NCBI RefSeq assembly: GCF_024206495.1
Contig: NZ_JAMBPQ010000015.1
Span: forward strand, 106,764 to 170,763
DNA from: Paraburkholderia sp. CNPSo 3272
GTDB taxonomy: Bacteria > Pseudomonadota > Gammaproteobacteria > Burkholderiales > Burkholderiaceae
DNA length: 64,000 bases
Reading direction: 5' to 3'
Positions 15,748 through 24,718 of the stretch are shown here, one piece after another (position 1 is the first letter of the stretch; each line of letters starts with the position of its first letter). The translations under genes were made by a program, and so were the position numbers. The notes below the pieces were generated by a model. That model saw only the letters and a list, made by a program, of their open reading frames with translations, did not search any database and was not told the origin of the DNA.

Positions 15748-17073
15748 ATGGATCATCGCACGCGCGATGAAGAGGCGCAGCGTGCCCCCGACGGCCTCAC
15801 CCGCAACACGGCCGCCGCGGCGCGCGAAGCGCTCGAAGGACGGCGCCGCGGCGTCGCCCTTCTGCTGCCGCTTGCGGGGCCGGCCGTGGTCGTCTCGGTG
15901 GCCTATATCGACCCCGGCAATATCGCGACCAACATCCAGGCCGGTGCGCGCTACGGCTACGCACTGCTCTGGGTCGTGCTGCTCGCCAACGTCATCGCCA
16001 TGCTGTTTCAGGGGCTTTCCGCGAAGCTCGGCATCGCCACGGGGCGCAATCTCGCCGAACTGTGCCGCGACAGCCTGCCCGCGCCGCTCGTATGGCTCAT
16101 GTGGGGCGTAAGCGAGATCGCGGCCATGGCCACGGATCTCGCCGAATTCCTCGGCGGCGCCATCGGCCTTGCGCTGCTCTTTCATCTGCCGCTGCTCGCG
16201 GGCATGGCGGTGGCGGCCGTCGTGACCTATGCGTTGCTGTTTCTCGAACGCGCGGGCTTCCGGCCGCTCGAACTGCTCATCGGCGCGCTCGTGGGCGTGA
16301 TCGGCATCTGCTACGTTCTAGAGCTTTTCATTACGCCGATCGAGTGGCAGAGCCTGCTGCGCCACCTCGCCACACCGCGCCTGCCCGACGCGCAAGCCGT
16401 GACGATCGCGGTAGGCATCATCGGCGCAACGGTCATGCCGCACGCGCTCTTTTTGCATTCGGGGCTCACCCAGGCGCGTGTGGTCGCACGCAACGACGCG
16501 GAGCGCAAGCGCCTCGTGAAGTTTTCTAACGTCGAGGTGGTGGTCGCGCTTTCGGTGGCCGGGCTCATCAACATGGCGATGGTGGTGATGGCTTCCGGTG
16601 CGTTCCACCAGGGCTACGCGGATGTCGCCGAAATCGAGACCGCCTACCGGACGCTCGCGCCGCTGCTGGGCGCGGCGGCCGCCAGCATCTTCCTCGTCTC
16701 GCTGATCGCCTCGGGCATTTCGAGTTCGGTGGTCGGCACGCTCGCGGGGCAGATGATCATGCAAGGCTTCGTGAACTTTCGCATTCCGCTGTGGCTGCGC
16801 CGCGCGGTGACGATGGTACCGAGTTTCGTCGTGGTGGCGCTGGGCGTGAACGCCACCGACGCGCTCGTCATGAGCCAGGTCGTGCTGAGCCTCGCCCTGC
16901 CGTTCCCGATGGCCGCGCTCGTGTGGTTCACGTGTCGCGGCGACGTGATGGGGTCCCATCGCAACCGCGCGCTCACGGCTGCGGCAGCCGTGGCGGGCGC
17001 GGCCGCGGTGCTCTCGCTGAACGTCGTGCTGGTGCTCACGACCTTCGGCGTGGCCGTGCCGGGGCTCGGGTAA
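15748..17073 (+). CDS. mntH: Nramp-family divalent metal (Mn2+/Fe2+) proton symporter MntH
   Basis: A 441-aa inner-membrane transporter with eleven or more helices. The first-helix metal motif is DPGN (YIDPGNIATN), and the sixth-helix motif is ATVMPHALFLHS, with the Ala and Met that coordinate the metal and the HS pair of Nramp proteins. The loop pattern QGLSAKLGIATGRNLAE is also typical. It imports Mn2+ and probably Fe2+ with protons. The start ATG 15748 follows GGGAG at 15735-15739. No manganese riboswitch or clear MntR/Fur palindrome could be recognised upstream. It is monocistronic. Confidence 0.9.
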   Translation: MDHRTRDEEAQRAPDGLTRNTAAAAREALEGRRRGVALLLPLAGPAVVVSVAYIDPGNIATNIQAGARYGYALLWVVLLANVIAMLFQGLSAKLGIATGRNLAELCRDSLPAPLVWLMWGVSEIAAMATDLAEFLGGAIGLALLFHLPLLAGMAVAAVVTYALLFLERAGFRPLELLIGALVGVIGICYVLELFITPIEWQSLLRHLATPRLPDAQAVTIAVGIIGATVMPHALFLHSGLTQARVVARNDAERKRLVKFSNVEVVVALSVAGLINMAMVVMASGAFHQGYADVAEIETAYRTLAPLLGAAAASIFLVSLIASGISSSVVGTLAGQMIMQGFVNFRIPLWLRRAVTMVPSFVVVALGVNATDALVMSQVVLSLALPFPMAALVWFTCRGDVMGSHRNRALTAAAAVAGAAAVLSLNVVLVLTTFGVAVPGLG

Positions 17074-17300
17074 GGATTGGCTCGCAGCCACGCGATGGAT
17101 ATATGAACGGCCGGTCGGTTTATCGGCCATAAACGTCCCGCGCGACGCGTCGTTCGCGCCATGCGTGCAAACTCGCGCGAAACCATGCACCATTAGCGTT
17201 TCGCCGCGCCGCGCTTCTGCGATCGGTGCGGGTTTTGCAACCGCGCGCTAGCGGTCGTGCTCAACAACGTTGCCCGAGCGCGCGTCACCTCCGACCTGCC

Positions 17301-18776
17301 ATGACGAATCAGCCTGCCCAAGCCTTGCCCGAACAGCCCGTCGACATGATCATTTTCGGCGGCGGAGGCGACCTGGCCGCGCGCAAACTGCTGCCCGCGC
17401 TCTACATGGCGCACCTGCACGGCAACCTGCCGCCGGAAACGCGCATCATCGCCGTGGGCCGCAAGAACTGGACGATCGACGACTATCGCAAGTTCATGGA
17501 AGAGCAGTCGCGTCCGTTCATCGACGCTAAAGCGTTCGATGCGCAAGCGTGGGACCGCTATCTGAACCTGTTCCAGTACGTGATCATCGACGTGAACGAT
17601 CCCGGCAACTATGCGAACCTGAAGGCGGCGTCGCGCGAGCATGCCCTGCGCGTGTTCTATCTCTCGACTTCGCCGGAACTGTTCACGACGATTTGCGACA
17701 ACCTCACGGCGGGCGGTTTGATCGACGGCAGCTCGCGCGTGGTGCTCGAAAAGCCGCTCGGCCACGATCTCGCCTCGGCCAAGCAGATCAACGAGTCGGT
17801 GGGCCGGCATTTCTCCGAATCGCAGATCTACCGGATCGACCACTATCTGGGCAAGGAAACGGTGCAGAACCTGATGGTGCTGCGCTTCGGCAACCCGATC
17901 TTCGGGCCGCTGTGGCAGGCGCCGTATATTCGCAGCGTGCAAATCACGGTGGCGGAAACGGTGGGCGTGGGCAGCCGCGCGGGCTTCTACGACCACACCG
18001 GCGCGCTGCGCGACATGGTGCAGAACCACCTGCTGCAACTGCTGTGCATCGTGGCGATGGAGCCGCCCGTCTCGCTCGACCCGGACGCCGTGCGCGACGA
18101 AAAGCTCAAGGTGCTGCGTTCGCTGCGCCCCATGTCGCTCGCCGATATCGCACGCGACACCGTGCGCGGCCAGTACGCGGCGGGCGCCGTAGACGGGCAG
18201 CCGGTGAAGGGTTATCTGCAGGAAGACAACGTGCCGCCCGACAGCAAGGCGGAAACGTTCGTCGCGCTGCGCGCCCACATCAACAACTGGCGCTGGGCCA
18301 ACGTGCCGTTCTTCCTGCGCACGGGCAAGCGCATGCAGAAGCGCCAGTCGGAAATCGTGATCGAATTCGCGGACCTGCCGTTCTCGATCTTCCCGAGCGG
18401 CCCGCGCAATTACGGCAACCGTCTCGTGATCCAGCTTCAGCCGGAAGAGTCGATTCAGCTGCAGATGCTCGCGAAGGAGCCGGGCAGCGGCATGAACATG
18501 CTGCCCGTGAGCCTGAACCTCGACCTGCAGCAGGCCATTCCCGAGCGCCGCGCGGAAGCCTACGAGCGTTTGCTGATCGACGTGATTCGCGGCCGCCTCA
18601 CGCACTTCATGCGCCGCGACGAACTGGAAGCCGCATGGACGTGGGTCGAGCCGATTCTCGACGGCTGGAAGGAACTGAACGACCGCCCGCGCACTTATAC
18701 GGCAGGCACGTTCGGGCCGGCGGCATCGTCGGCGCTGCTCGCGCGCGAAAACATGTCGTGGGCCGAAGAGATGTAA
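17301..18776 (+). CDS. zwf: Glucose-6-phosphate dehydrogenase
   Basis: A 491-aa cytoplasmic enzyme of the usual length. It oxidises glucose 6-phosphate to 6-phosphogluconolactone with NADP+, feeding the Entner-Doudoroff and pentose-phosphate routes. The N-terminal dinucleotide motif is FGGGGDLAARKLLPAL. The active-site block RIDHYLGKETVQNLM with its catalytic His is intact, as is the EKPLGHDLASA segment. ATG 17301 is chosen because the enzyme normally starts about 15 residues before the glycine motif; the frame remains open upstream to 17226. Neither pgl, edd/eda nor hexR lies nearby, so it is a stand-alone copy and may not be the only one in the genome. Confidence 0.92.
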   Translation: MTNQPAQALPEQPVDMIIFGGGGDLAARKLLPALYMAHLHGNLPPETRIIAVGRKNWTIDDYRKFMEEQSRPFIDAKAFDAQAWDRYLNLFQYVIIDVNDPGNYANLKAASREHALRVFYLSTSPELFTTICDNLTAGGLIDGSSRVVLEKPLGHDLASAKQINESVGRHFSESQIYRIDHYLGKETVQNLMVLRFGNPIFGPLWQAPYIRSVQITVAETVGVGSRAGFYDHTGALRDMVQNHLLQLLCIVAMEPPVSLDPDAVRDEKLKVLRSLRPMSLADIARDTVRGQYAAGAVDGQPVKGYLQEDNVPPDSKAETFVALRAHINNWRWANVPFFLRTGKRMQKRQSEIVIEFADLPFSIFPSGPRNYGNRLVIQLQPEESIQLQMLAKEPGSGMNMLPVSLNLDLQQAIPERRAEAYERLLIDVIRGRLTHFMRRDELEAAWTWVEPILDGWKELNDRPRTYTAGTFGPAASSALLARENMSWAEEM

Positions 18777-18827
18777 CGTGAATGACCGCGAGCGCAGCGT
18801 GCTACGCGCGGCGCTCGCAGCACTGCG

Positions 18828-18977
18828 TTACTGGTCGGCCGAATCAGGACGAAAAAGGTCGAGGCCGGCGAACACGATCACACCGCTGAGTGCGATCAAC
18901 GGCACCGAATGGCGCCCGAAAAAAAGAACCGCGGCCGCAAGCCAGGTTGAAAGACAGAAAGCGCCGATGCGCCGCAT
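18828..18977 (-). CDS. Small membrane protein, 49 aa
   Basis: A 49-aa frame on the minus strand. It begins with MRRIGAFCLSTWLAAAVLFF, has a short GRHS turn, then a second hydrophobic stretch (PLIALSGVIVFAGLDLF), and ends RPDSADQ. Two short helices joined by a hairpin, with a positive N-terminus, fit a small inner-membrane protein. An AGGGAG ribosome site lies about 9 nt before the ATG. It is convergent to zwf and lies downstream of the MarR gene on the same strand, with a gap of about 90 bp. I do not recognise the family. Confidence 0.5.
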   Translation of the reverse strand: MRRIGAFCLSTWLAAAVLFFGRHSVPLIALSGVIVFAGLDLFRPDSADQ

Positions 18978-19070
18978 GATGCCACTCCCTACTCTTTAAT
19001 TCCCTTCTGAAGCGGGGCTACGCATGACGCGTGCCGCGCGATTTCAGCCCACCCCACCATTAGCCCAGCA

Positions 19071-19487
19071 TCACCCCAACGTTGCGCGCGCCGTGCGCAG
19101 GCGCGACACGGTATCCGCGAACGCCTCGCCGCCGAGCGTGCGCTTCAGGCGGCTCGCGACCGTCGCGCTCGCCGCATTGAGCGCCTCGCGAATCGCCACG
19201 GCCTGCGCCGTGGGCACGATCGCCACTTCGCGGCCGTCGCCCTCCGTGCGCTGGCGCGCCACGTAGCCGCGCGCCTCCAGGCCGTCGAGCACGCGCGTGG
19301 CCGTGGGCCGCGCGATGGAGAGGAGATCGGCCAGTTCGCGCTGCGGCGATCCCGGACGCTCCAGCACCGCGCGCAACATGAACCCCTGCGGCGGCGTTAG
19401 CTCGAAACGCTCGAAGGCTTGCGCCCATTCGCGCTCGAGGCGCCGCGCGAGCGCCGTGGTGTTGAAGTAAAGGCAATGATCGAACAT
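19071..19487 (-). CDS. MarR-family transcriptional regulator
   Basis: A 138-aa winged-helix regulator. The order is a helix with FNTTALARRLEREWAQAF, the recognition region PQRELADLLSIARPTATRVL, and the wing RQRTEGDGREVAIVPT, where the DGR signature of MarR wings is seen. ATG 19487 is chosen over an upstream TTG at 19505, because the latter would place the start inside the palindrome at 19498-19513. The gene is divergent from the alcohol dehydrogenase gene, so that gene and its own promoter are the probable targets. The effector is unknown. Confidence 0.8.
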   Translation of the reverse strand: MFDHCLYFNTTALARRLEREWAQAFERFELTPPQGFMLRAVLERPGSPQRELADLLSIARPTATRVLDGLEARGYVARQRTEGDGREVAIVPTAQAVAIREALNAASATVASRLKRTLGGEAFADTVSRLRTARATLG

Positions 19488-19497
19488 GCGCACAGGA

Positions 19498-19513
19498 TAA
19501 CTCAATATAGTTA
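19498..19513. promoter_or_regulatory. Candidate MarR operator TAACT-N6-AGTTA
   Basis: A 16-bp perfect inverted repeat, TAACT-CAATAT-AGTTA, lies only 11 bp before the MarR start codon. Half-site length and spacing suit MarR dimers. On the minus strand it contains TATATT, a possible -10 box for the regulator gene, which would make binding autorepressive. The alcohol dehydrogenase start is about 170 bp to the right. Confidence 0.55.
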
Positions 19514-19684
19514 GCTATGCAACGATCTGCGCCTAAAGCGCATGTCTGCCCGTTGACAAACCAAGCGCATGGCAGCACAAAATAGAACGACCGGACGAAT
19601 TTAAATCGCATCGGCTATGATGCAAAGACGCCGCAATCGTCGGGCCGGGCATGGCCGCCGTACACAACACTCACGGAGACATCG

Positions 19685-20755
19685 ATGCAAATGCGCTGTT
19701 ACTGCGTTACCCATCATGGCAAGCCGCTCGAGCTGGTCGAGCGCGACGTGCCAGAGCCCAAGGGCACCGAGGTCTTGCTGCGCGTAAAGGCCGCTGGCCT
19801 GTGCCACTCCGATCTGCACATCTGGGAGGGCTATTACGACCTGGGCGGCGGCAAGAAACTCTCGCTCGCCGACCGCGGCATCAAGCTGCCGCTCACGCCG
19901 AGCCATGAAATCTGCGGCGAGGTCGTGGCGCTCGGCCCCGATGCACAAGGCGCGCCTCAGGCGCTCGCGGCGGGTACGGCGGCAGTCGTGCATCCGTGGA
20001 TCGGCTGCGGCGAATGCGCGGCCTGCGAGCGCGGCGAAGAAAATATCTGCGCGAAGCCGCAGTCGCTCGGCGTGCTGCGCGACGGCGGCTTTGCGGATTA
20101 CGTGATCGTGCCGCATCCGCGCTATCTCGTGGAACTCGCCGGCCTCGATCCCGTCAAGGCCGCGCCGCTCGCCTGCGCCGGCGTGACGACGTATTCGGCC
20201 GTGAAGAAGTTCGGCGCGCGCATTCACGAAGGCCCCGTGGTCGTGATCGGCGCGGGCGGCCTCGGCATGATGGCGCTCGAAGTGCTCAAGGCGATGGGCG
20301 CACGAGGCGCGATCGTCGTGGACGTGGACCCAGCCAAGCGCGAAGCCGCGCTTGCGGCGGGCGCGCTCGCGGCCATCGATGCGCGCGCGGACGACGCCGT
20401 GCAGCAGATCATCACGGCAACGGGCGGCGGCGCACGCGCGGTGCTCGACCTCGTGGGCGCGACGCCCACCGTCAAGCTCGCGCTCGACGCCTGCGCGCGC
20501 GGCGGCCACGTGGTGATCGTCGGGCTGATGGGCGGCGACCTCACGCTCTCGCTGCCGATCATCCCGATGCGGCCGCTGAAGATCGAGGGCAGCTACGTGG
20601 GCACGCTGCCCGAACTGCGCGAACTCGTGACGCTGATGCGCGAAGGCAAGATGCAGCCCTCGCCCGTCTCCACGCGACCGCTCACGGAAATCAACGAGGC
20701 GTTCGAAGCGCTCGTGCAGGGCAAGGTAGTCGGGCGGCAAATACTGGTGCCCTGA
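19685..20755 (+). CDS. Zinc-dependent alcohol dehydrogenase (MDR family)
   Basis: A 356-aa medium-chain dehydrogenase. Catalytic zinc ligands are in GLCHSD (Cys and the nearby Asp/His region) and SHEICGEV. The structural-zinc loop GCGECAACERGEENIC has all four Cys. The Rossmann motif is VVIGAGGLGMMALEV, followed by VDVDPAKR; the Asp after the second strand favours NAD(H). Substrate is not evident; the family includes alcohol and aryl/alkyl aldehyde reductases. ATG 19685 is preceded by GGAG about 6 nt upstream; ATG 19691 is a possible alternative. It is divergent from a MarR regulator that probably controls it. Confidence 0.85.
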   Translation: MQMRCYCVTHHGKPLELVERDVPEPKGTEVLLRVKAAGLCHSDLHIWEGYYDLGGGKKLSLADRGIKLPLTPSHEICGEVVALGPDAQGAPQALAAGTAAVVHPWIGCGECAACERGEENICAKPQSLGVLRDGGFADYVIVPHPRYLVELAGLDPVKAAPLACAGVTTYSAVKKFGARIHEGPVVVIGAGGLGMMALEVLKAMGARGAIVVDVDPAKREAALAAGALAAIDARADDAVQQIITATGGGARAVLDLVGATPTVKLALDACARGGHVVIVGLMGGDLTLSLPIIPMRPLKIEGSYVGTLPELRELVTLMREGKMQPSPVSTRPLTEINEAFEALVQGKVVGRQILVP

Positions 20756-20821
20756 TGCGTTTCATCGCGCACGGCCTCGTTCGGCGCGCGCGATGACGAA
20801 TCGTTCGGAATTCGAATCGAT

Positions 20822-20854
20822 CGGGTAGATCGGCTCATGGTGACGATCTACCCG
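20822..20854 (+). terminator. Putative terminator after the alcohol dehydrogenase gene
   Basis: An 11-bp perfect stem, CGGGTAGATCG (20822-20832) with CGATCTACCCG (20844-20854), has an 11-base loop and is followed by TTTC. It lies 67 bp after the dehydrogenase stop. The short T-run makes it a moderate candidate. The rest of 20756-21082 contains no gene that I can support. Confidence 0.5.
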
Positions 20855-21082
20855 TTTCTGCGCGCGCAAGCGCTTAAAACGCTTACGCGCCTATCCACGG
20901 CGCTCGCCCCATTTTGCAAGCCATCTGCAAGGTTTTGCGGGCCAGATGCGCTCATCGCCCGAATAAGCGCACCGGATGCGCTCAATTCGCGCCGTTGACT
21001 GAGCACGAGCTGTCGTAATCTCGACACTGCCGCATTGTCCGTGTCGCCCACGCGCCGCGCCCCGTCCCTTACGATTTTCACT

Positions 21083-23218
21083 GTGACCATTTCGACGCCC
21101 CTCGCGCCCGCCCTCGACGACATCCTGCGCGAAGCCAATGCGCACTGCGAAGCGCACCGCTTTGCCGACGCGCTTGCGTTGCTCGAACCGCATGTCGGCG
21201 GCCAACCGGGGGCCACGGACGAGGCCGCGCTGGCACCGGCGCTCAATCTCGCGGCCCTGGGCGCCATGGGCACGGGCGACGCGGCACGCGCCCAGGCGTT
21301 GTGGCAGCGCTGCCTCGCGGCAAAGCCCGACTTCGCGCAGGCGTACAGCGGCCTCGCCGCACTCTTTGCGGCGCTTGGCGTCCTCAATCCGGCCCAGGCG
21401 CTCTATGAACGGCTGCTGACCCTCACGCCCGCCGACGCCGACGCGCGCAGCAACCTGGGCGTCGTCCTGCAGCGCCAGGGGCGCCACGCCGAAGCGCAAG
21501 CCGCCTTTCGCGCCGTGCTCGCGGACCGGCCAGATCACGCCGACGCCCACTACAACCTTGGCCTCCTGCTGCAGGGCCAAGGCCGCCACGCAGAAGCCGA
21601 AAGCGCGTTTCGCGGCGCCATCGCCGCGAATGAGCGCCATGCGAAGGCGTACAACGCGCTGGGTACACTGCTGCGGGATCAAGCGCGCGGCGACGAAGCC
21701 GCCGAGGCCTTTCGCCAGGCGCTGCTGATCCACCCGCAGTATCCGGAGGCGCTCAACAATCTCGCCACGCTGCTGAAGGCATCTGGCAAGCTCACCGAAG
21801 CGGAACTCGCGGTGCGCCTCGCGCTGCAGATTCGCCCCAACTTCATCGATGCGCTGAACAACCTCGGTTGCGTGCTCACCGACCTCAAGCGCGTGCCCGA
21901 GGCGGAGGTGGCTTTTCGCCAGACGCTCGCACTCGCGCCGAACCACGCCGAAGCGCATTACAACCTCGGCGTGGCGCTGCATACGCTCGAGCGGCTGGCC
22001 GAGGCCGAGGCGGCGTATCGCGAGACGCTGCGCCGCATGCCGGGCCGCGTCGAGGCTTATAACAATCTCGCCTGTGTGCTGATGGCGCTCAGGCGCCGCG
22101 CCGAAGCGCTCGAGGTGCTCCACGAAGCCATCGCCGTGCGGCCCGACTTCGCCGAGGCGCACTTCAATATCGCGAGCCTGCACAAGGAATACGGCCGGCT
22201 CGACGAAGCCGAGGCCGGCTACCGCCGAGCGCTCGACGCGAACCCGGAATACGGCGATGCGAAATTCCGCCTGGCCACGCTGCTGATCAGCATGGGCCGT
22301 TTCGAAGAAGGCTTCGCGCGCTACGAGTGCCGCTACACCATGCCCGGCTTCGTGCATCACGCGACGCAGCGTCTGCTGCAATGTCCCGCATGGCAGGGCG
22401 AGCCGCTCGCCGGCAAAGCGCTGCTGCTATGGCAGGAGGACGGCCTCGGCGACATGCTGCAATTCGGCCGCTATGCGCGCGTGCTCAAGACGCAGGGCGC
22501 GGCGCACGTCGCGTTCGCCTGCCAGCCGCCGCTGCAGCGGCTCTTTCGCGGCGTGGACGGCATCGACGCCGTGCTCGGCCATGAAGCCGGCGCGGCGGCA
22601 GCCGGCCAGTTCGACTACTGGGTGAGCCCGATCAGCGTGCCCCACCGCCTGGGCACGACGCTAGAGACGATCCCCGCGCCGCTCGTTCATACGCCCGAGC
22701 CCGCGCTCGTCGAGCACTGGCGCGCGCGCCTCGCCACGCTCGCGCCGGGGCCGCGCATTGGCATCGTCTGGAAGGGCAACCCGAAGCATTTCAACGACGC
22801 GCACCGCTCGCTGCCCTCGCTTGCCGCGCTCGCGCCGCTCTGGAACCTGCGGGGCGTGCAGTTCGTGAGCCTGCAAAAAGGCGAGGGAGAAGATGAAGCG
22901 CTGAATCCGCCAGCGAGCCTGCCGCTGCTGCACCTCGGCACCGAGGTGCGCGATTTCGTCGATACCGCGGCGATCATCGCGCTGCTCGATCTCGTGATCT
23001 GCGTGGATACGTCGACGGCGCATCTGGCGGCGTCGCTCGGCAAGCCGTGCTGGGTGCTGCTGCCGCAGCACGACCTCGACTGGCGCTGGATGCACGAGCG
23101 CGAAGATTCGCCGTGGTATCCAGGCACGATGCGCCTGTTCCGCCAGCGCATGGATGAAGCGTGGAGCGCCGTAGTGGAGCGCGTGCGCGCGGCGTGCGCG
23201 GAGCGCTTCGGCGTTTGA
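21083..23218 (+). CDS. TPR-repeat protein with C-terminal glycosyltransferase-like domain
   Basis: A protein of about 711 aa. Residues 1-430 are some eleven 34-residue tetratricopeptide repeats, seen in the recurring AHYNLG, ALNNLA and EAEAAYR patterns. From about residue 434 it changes to a GT9/heptosyltransferase-like fold: LLLWQEDGLGDMLQFGRY, IGIVWKGNPKHFNDAHRSLP, and LVICVDTSTAHLAASLGKP with the sugar-nucleotide region. Such proteins are thought to glycosylate protein or surface targets held by the TPR solenoid. No signal peptide is seen. The start is uncertain: GTG 21083, GTG 21041 and TTG 21035 are in frame and none has a good ribosome site. Confidence 0.75.
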   Translation: MTISTPLAPALDDILREANAHCEAHRFADALALLEPHVGGQPGATDEAALAPALNLAALGAMGTGDAARAQALWQRCLAAKPDFAQAYSGLAALFAALGVLNPAQALYERLLTLTPADADARSNLGVVLQRQGRHAEAQAAFRAVLADRPDHADAHYNLGLLLQGQGRHAEAESAFRGAIAANERHAKAYNALGTLLRDQARGDEAAEAFRQALLIHPQYPEALNNLATLLKASGKLTEAELAVRLALQIRPNFIDALNNLGCVLTDLKRVPEAEVAFRQTLALAPNHAEAHYNLGVALHTLERLAEAEAAYRETLRRMPGRVEAYNNLACVLMALRRRAEALEVLHEAIAVRPDFAEAHFNIASLHKEYGRLDEAEAGYRRALDANPEYGDAKFRLATLLISMGRFEEGFARYECRYTMPGFVHHATQRLLQCPAWQGEPLAGKALLLWQEDGLGDMLQFGRYARVLKTQGAAHVAFACQPPLQRLFRGVDGIDAVLGHEAGAAAAGQFDYWVSPISVPHRLGTTLETIPAPLVHTPEPALVEHWRARLATLAPGPRIGIVWKGNPKHFNDAHRSLPSLAALAPLWNLRGVQFVSLQKGEGEDEALNPPASLPLLHLGTEVRDFVDTAAIIALLDLVICVDTSTAHLAASLGKPCWVLLPQHDLDWRWMHEREDSPWYPGTMRLFRQRMDEAWSAVVERVRAACAERFGV

Positions 23219-23246
23219 GAATTCGTGGGGTATCGGGGGACGAGAA

Positions 23247-23262
23247 AGGCGCTCGCGCGCCT
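23247..23262. terminator. Short hairpin between convergent genes
   Basis: AGGCGC-TCGC-GCGCCT forms a 6-bp stem with a 4-base loop between the TPR-glycosyltransferase stop and the stop of the small membrane protein on the other strand. There is no T-run on either side. It may act as a bidirectional stop or only as a separator. Confidence 0.35.
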
Positions 23263-23480
23263 CAATCCCAGATGTTGCGGAACGCCACGGCGGCGATCAC
23301 CGGCACGCACATCACGAGCGGAATGGCGAAGTACGGAATCTCCAGATCGACGACCCACTTGTAGACGATCCAGCCGATACCCAGCGCGAGCGTGAGCACG
23401 CCAACGAGCGCCGTGAGGGTGTTCAACAGCCACTTGGGCGGCTGCTTGCGCGCGGGTTTATTCTCGGGTGACGGGTTCAT
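23262..23480 (-). CDS. Small two-helix membrane protein, 72 aa
   Basis: A 72-aa protein with a basic, Pro-rich N-terminus (NKPARKQPPKW). Two helices follow at about residues 20-42 and 48-68, with the ending AVAFRNIWD. It should sit in the inner membrane with both ends in the cytoplasm. I do not recognise a named function. The frame is bounded by convincing start and stop positions and its composition fits a real membrane protein. It converges on the TPR gene. Confidence 0.65.
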   Translation of the reverse strand: MNPSPENKPARKQPPKWLLNTLTALVGVLTLALGIGWIVYKWVVDLEIPYFAIPLVMCVPVIAAVAFRNIWD

Positions 23481-23667
23481 GGCGACGATGGCGGAAAACG
23501 AATACGTCTCGATCCGGAGTGCGGATGACGGGTATTTTACCCCGCCGCACGCCTTCAGCCTACGCCCGCCGCTCCCGCGCCTTTACCTCCCAGGTAATCG
23601 ATTCCCTGCCCGGCGCGCCCTATTCTCGCAAGCGTGGACCCACCCTTTCACACGCACGAGACCCCCC

Positions 23668-24015
23668 ATGACCGCCTACGCCATTGCCCATCTGCGCGAC
23701 GTCGAGCCTTGCCCCGCCATCGTCGAATATCTGGAGAAAATCGACACCACGCTCGCCCCTTACGGCGGCCGCTTCGTCATCCACGGAGGCCGCGTGGAGC
23801 GGCTCGAGGGCAAGTTTTCCGGCGACCTCATCATGATCGAATTCGCGAGCCGCGAGATCGCGCGCGCGTGGTATCGCTCGAGCGCCTACCAGGCGATCCT
23901 GCCGCTGCGCACGGAGCACTCGCGCGGCGAAGTGTTCCTGATCGATCAAGTCGAGATGCCGCATCGCGCGACCGACGTGCTGCGTCCGGCTCACGAAAAC
24001 GGCTCCGCGAAATGA
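23668..24015 (+). CDS. DUF1330 family protein
   Basis: A 115-aa protein of the dimeric alpha-beta barrel type. Typical DUF1330 features are the opening MTAYAIAHLRDVEPCPAIVE, the central GGRFVIHGG, the EG--SGDLIMIEFASRE strand, and ARAWYRSSAYQAILPLR. Members are small cytoplasmic proteins of unknown reaction, often near catabolic genes. ATG 23668 is placed by homology; the frame stays open upstream. No operon partner: the lipoprotein gene begins about 160 bp further on. Confidence 0.75.
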   Translation: MTAYAIAHLRDVEPCPAIVEYLEKIDTTLAPYGGRFVIHGGRVERLEGKFSGDLIMIEFASREIARAWYRSSAYQAILPLRTEHSRGEVFLIDQVEMPHRATDVLRPAHENGSAK

Positions 24016-24172
24016 AAGCATTTCGTTAGCTCACAACCGGCAGCGAATGCTTTTCGTGCACCACGTTTGCAAAGGAAATTCATCGCCTGCAAACGTTTTC
24101 GTGCGTTTCACAATTCTTTCTTCATCGACGGCGAAACTGTGCGCGACCCATCCCCACAGAACGGATGCGCCC

Positions 24173-24640
24173 ATGAGAATACGCCTTCCCAACCGCGTGT
24201 CGACGACCCTGTCGACCGCGTCGATCGTTGTACTCGCAACCATCATGCTCGATGCATGCGGCCCGGGCTACGGCTCGTCGGCAGCTTCATCGACGCCGGA
24301 TACAACGGAAAACCAGAGCGCCGCAACGCAATCGCAATCGCCATTGGCGAATAGCGCGCGCATAACGCCGTTGCCGACACCCGACACGAACACGTCGGCG
24401 AACGCCACGACGAACACGTCGACAAGCACCTCGACGAACCCGAGCGCCATACCCGCTTATGGCGCGAACGCGGCAACCGCCGCGAACACCGCGAGTGACC
24501 CCGTGCAAGGCGCACAGGCCAGCCTCGCCGCCGACAGCGACCAAGTCACGCCGGTCCTGAGCTACGCGCCTGGAGACAGCGTGCAGACCCAGGCCAGCAA
24601 CGGCAACGATTCCAGCAGTCCCGCAACATCCAGCCATTGA
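24173..24640 (+). CDS. Low-complexity Ser/Thr/Asn/Ala-rich lipoprotein
   Basis: A 155-aa protein with a lipoprotein signal peptide: basic MRIRLPNR, hydrophobic core, and lipobox LDAC-G at about residues 27-31. The mature part is almost wholly Ser, Thr, Asn, Ala and Gln (for example TNTSTSTSTNPS), with no predicted domain, so it is probably disordered on the membrane surface. It lies 78 bp before the phospholipase C gene in the same direction and may be co-expressed with it. I do not recognise it; annotation as a lipoprotein rests on the signal. Confidence 0.6.
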   Translation: MRIRLPNRVSTTLSTASIVVLATIMLDACGPGYGSSAASSTPDTTENQSAATQSQSPLANSARITPLPTPDTNTSANATTNTSTSTSTNPSAIPAYGANAATAANTASDPVQGAQASLAADSDQVTPVLSYAPGDSVQTQASNGNDSSSPATSSH

Positions 24641-24718
24641 AGCATTGCACCTGCGTGCCCTCGCGCGAGTACGCCGTCGGGCACGACACTCCAACCCCAA
24701 GCAGAAAGGTGAGCAACA

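Noticed and set aside
18778..18999. A 73-codon plus-strand frame directly after zwf
   Set aside because: It is basic, without domain or hydrophobic pattern, and is antisense to the better supported 49-aa membrane protein.
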